Positions 62,639 to 64,000 of a stretch of DNA of 64,000 nucleotides are shown here, piece by piece (position 1 is the first letter of the stretch; each line of letters begins with the position of its first letter). The notes below the pieces were generated by a model, which saw only the letters and a program-made list of their open reading frames with translations, had not been told where the DNA came from and did not search any database. A program made the position numbers and the translations under genes. The stretch comes from CAVQCT01 sp964371785 (lineage in GTDB: Bacteria; Zixibacteria; MSB-5A5; GN15; FEB-12): positions 186,001-250,000 of the forward strand of contig CAYJOL010000005.1 in assembly GCA_964371785.1 (NCBI GenBank), written 5' to 3'.

Positions 62639-64000
62639 ATGATCTATCGATTCATAAACAAAGACCGGCAAAAACTCGTATTTTTGGCGGTCTTTCTATT
62701 ATTGGCGATCGGCGGGTCGGTGAATTCCGACGAACTTGATCCCAAGACAGCTTCACTTCGTAAAGCGCCACAACACACCGCGGCCGCCGACAATCCGGTT
62801 CTGGAGTACACGGCTCACAATCGGGGCAACATGCAGCTGGCGATCGGTAACAATGGCACGTTCGGCACGGGCGGCCGAAATATCCCCGATCCCTTCACCG
62901 GCGACCAGATAACTTCCTGCGTCTATCCAAAAAACAGCGATATCGTTTACCTCTGGGTAGGGGCGCTTTGGATCGGGGCAGTCGTGGGAAGAGACACACT
63001 CGTTTCGTGCGCCACCGAGGATTGGTACACGACCCAGGAGTTCTGGCCGACTCAGGAATTCACGGACCAATCGGACACCAGAGCCGGTTTTCAATACCAG
63101 TCGATTGACGAAGGCAGTCCGTTTTATTCTCCCGATGCGCGATCCGAGCAGGATATCATCTGCGAGTACGATGATAGTCGAACTGATCCCAATCTCGTTG
63201 CCATCGACCCGACCGACAATCGTCCTCACAAGCCGCTCGGGATCAAAATCCATCAACGGTCGATGGCATGGAGCTATGCTTACGCTGATGATTTCGTCCT
63301 TTTCGACTACCAGATCGAGAATGTCGGAAATGAAATCCTCAAGGAAGTTTACATGGGAGTATTTGTCGACGGCGACGTCTGGCATGTATCCCGCAACGGC
63401 CCTGATGGGTGGAACGACGATATCGTCGGCTTCTACCGCGTGCATCCCTCCGAGGATGCCTGTGGATTCGTGGATACGGTTAATATCGCTTATGCCGCGG
63501 ACAACGATGGCGACCCGGCTGACGGCGCCTGGGATGAAAGATCGGCCACTGGTGTCGTGGGGGCTAAGCTGGTTCGCACACCTTCCGACTCGCTTAGGTA
63601 TTCGTTCAATTGGTGGACTATCGACTACTCAGACCCCACTCATGACTTTGGTCCCAGAAAAAGAGGAACCGAAGCTGACCCGTTCCGCAGCTTCGGGGCA
63701 CGGCTGGGTACGCCGACAGGCGACCGCAATAAGTACTATGTCATGAAACACCCTGAGTTCGATTACGATCTGCTTTACACCGGAGTCGACCATAGCCGCG
63801 ATGGCTGGCTGCCGCCACCGGAACGGGCCGATGACCTTGCCGACGGATTCGATGTTCGGTATTTGCTGTCATTCGGACCGTTTGAAATTCACCCCGGTGA
63901 AAAACTGCCCATCACTTTTGCCTGGGTAGGAGGGACCAACTTCCATGTCAAGGCGAACGATTTTGACTCGTTCGATCCGCTCAATCCAGACGCGTACTAC
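62639..64000 (+). CDS. Large exported surface protein, ~850-residue family, member 5 (cut by right edge)
   Basis: The frame is open from the ATG to the last base of the window (454 codons). The N-terminus has a hydrophobic signal (KLVFLAVFLLLAIGGSVNS). Family blocks present: MQLAIGNNGTFGTGG, CVYPKNSDIVYLWVGALWIGAVVGRDTLVS, MAWSYAYADDFVLFDYQIENVG, SFNWWTIDYSDPTHDFGPRK, GTPTGDRNKYYVMKHPEFDYD and FDVRYLLSFGPFEIHPGEKLPITFAWVGG. The second half, including the C-terminal sorting block, must lie beyond the window. It is more divergent from members 3 and 4 than they are from each other. Confidence 0.8.
   Translation, partial: MIYRFINKDRQKLVFLAVFLLLAIGGSVNSDELDPKTASLRKAPQHTAAADNPVLEYTAHNRGNMQLAIGNNGTFGTGGRNIPDPFTGDQITSCVYPKNSDIVYLWVGALWIGAVVGRDTLVSCATEDWYTTQEFWPTQEFTDQSDTRAGFQYQSIDEGSPFYSPDARSEQDIICEYDDSRTDPNLVAIDPTDNRPHKPLGIKIHQRSMAWSYAYADDFVLFDYQIENVGNEILKEVYMGVFVDGDVWHVSRNGPDGWNDDIVGFYRVHPSEDACGFVDTVNIAYAADNDGDPADGAWDERSATGVVGAKLVRTPSDSLRYSFNWWTIDYSDPTHDFGPRKRGTEADPFRSFGARLGTPTGDRNKYYVMKHPEFDYDLLYTGVDHSRDGWLPPPERADDLADGFDVRYLLSFGPFEIHPGEKLPITFAWVGGTNFHVKANDFDSFDPLNPDAYY

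Overview
The window looks like a chromosomal segment of an uncultured FCB-group bacterium, most plausibly candidate phylum Zixibacteria. This is an inference from the protein content: many secreted proteins end in dockerin-type repeats (core IGDLVYLVEYMF), several carry calcium-binding DxDxDG repeats, and a large family of ~850-residue surface proteins shares a C-terminal PNPY...GKLVLIM block. No phage, transposase, insertion sequence, CRISPR array or rRNA was seen. Promoters fit the ordinary TTGACA/TATAAT pattern and terminators are classical GC hairpins with T tracts.

Layout. 1-2.4 kb: edge of a lipoprotein gene, a cysteine-synthase-family gene with a DUF1573-like neighbour, a promoter-hairpin-T-tract unit that looks like an unannotated small RNA, and a 2[4Fe-4S] ferredoxin. 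2.7-8.4 kb: two large secreted dockerin proteins on the minus strand (an M14 carboxypeptidase and a protein with two C39-like cysteine-peptidase domains). 9.1-9.2 kb: tRNA-Cys and tRNA-Gly. 9.3-15.1 kb: sugar/glycan cluster (GT-C membrane protein, GlgA, GalT family, GlmU-like nucleotidyltransferase). 15.35 kb: a HesB/IscA-like gene with an in-frame UGA, best read as a selenoprotein. 16-23 kb: glutamate dehydrogenase, a receiver/PPDK_N-like protein and the first ~850-residue surface protein. 23-33 kb: PrsW-like membrane protein, methyltransferase, NapH-like ferredoxin, dicarboxylate/glutamate symporter, a dockerin protein, and an operon for octahaem cytochrome c, four-cluster FeS protein and NrfD-type quinol subunit. 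33.8-36.3 kb: second surface-family member. 37-46.6 kb: tRNA-His with an unusual acceptor end and housekeeping genes (EVE, Pcm, a Rel-CC-like/winged-helix protein, a DUF5117-type metalloprotease, nitroreductase, LOG, MBL/beta-CASP, phosphofructokinase). 46.8-53.3 kb: glucan phosphorylase and an M16 peptidase pair. 53.5-64 kb: two cohesin-like/dockerin proteins (one a subtilisin) followed by three tandem surface-family members, the last cut by the window edge.

Themes. (1) An extracellular proteolytic and calcium-binding surface system: peptidases of families M14, C39-like and S8 carry dockerin repeats, two proteins carry cohesin-like modules, and five ~850-residue proteins share one architecture. 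(2) Glycogen turnover: GlgA, GlgP, a GalT-family enzyme and PFK. (3) Anaerobic-type electron transfer: octahaem cytochrome/FeS/NrfD, NapH-like protein, ferredoxin. (4) Selenocysteine use, inferred from the HesB-like gene.
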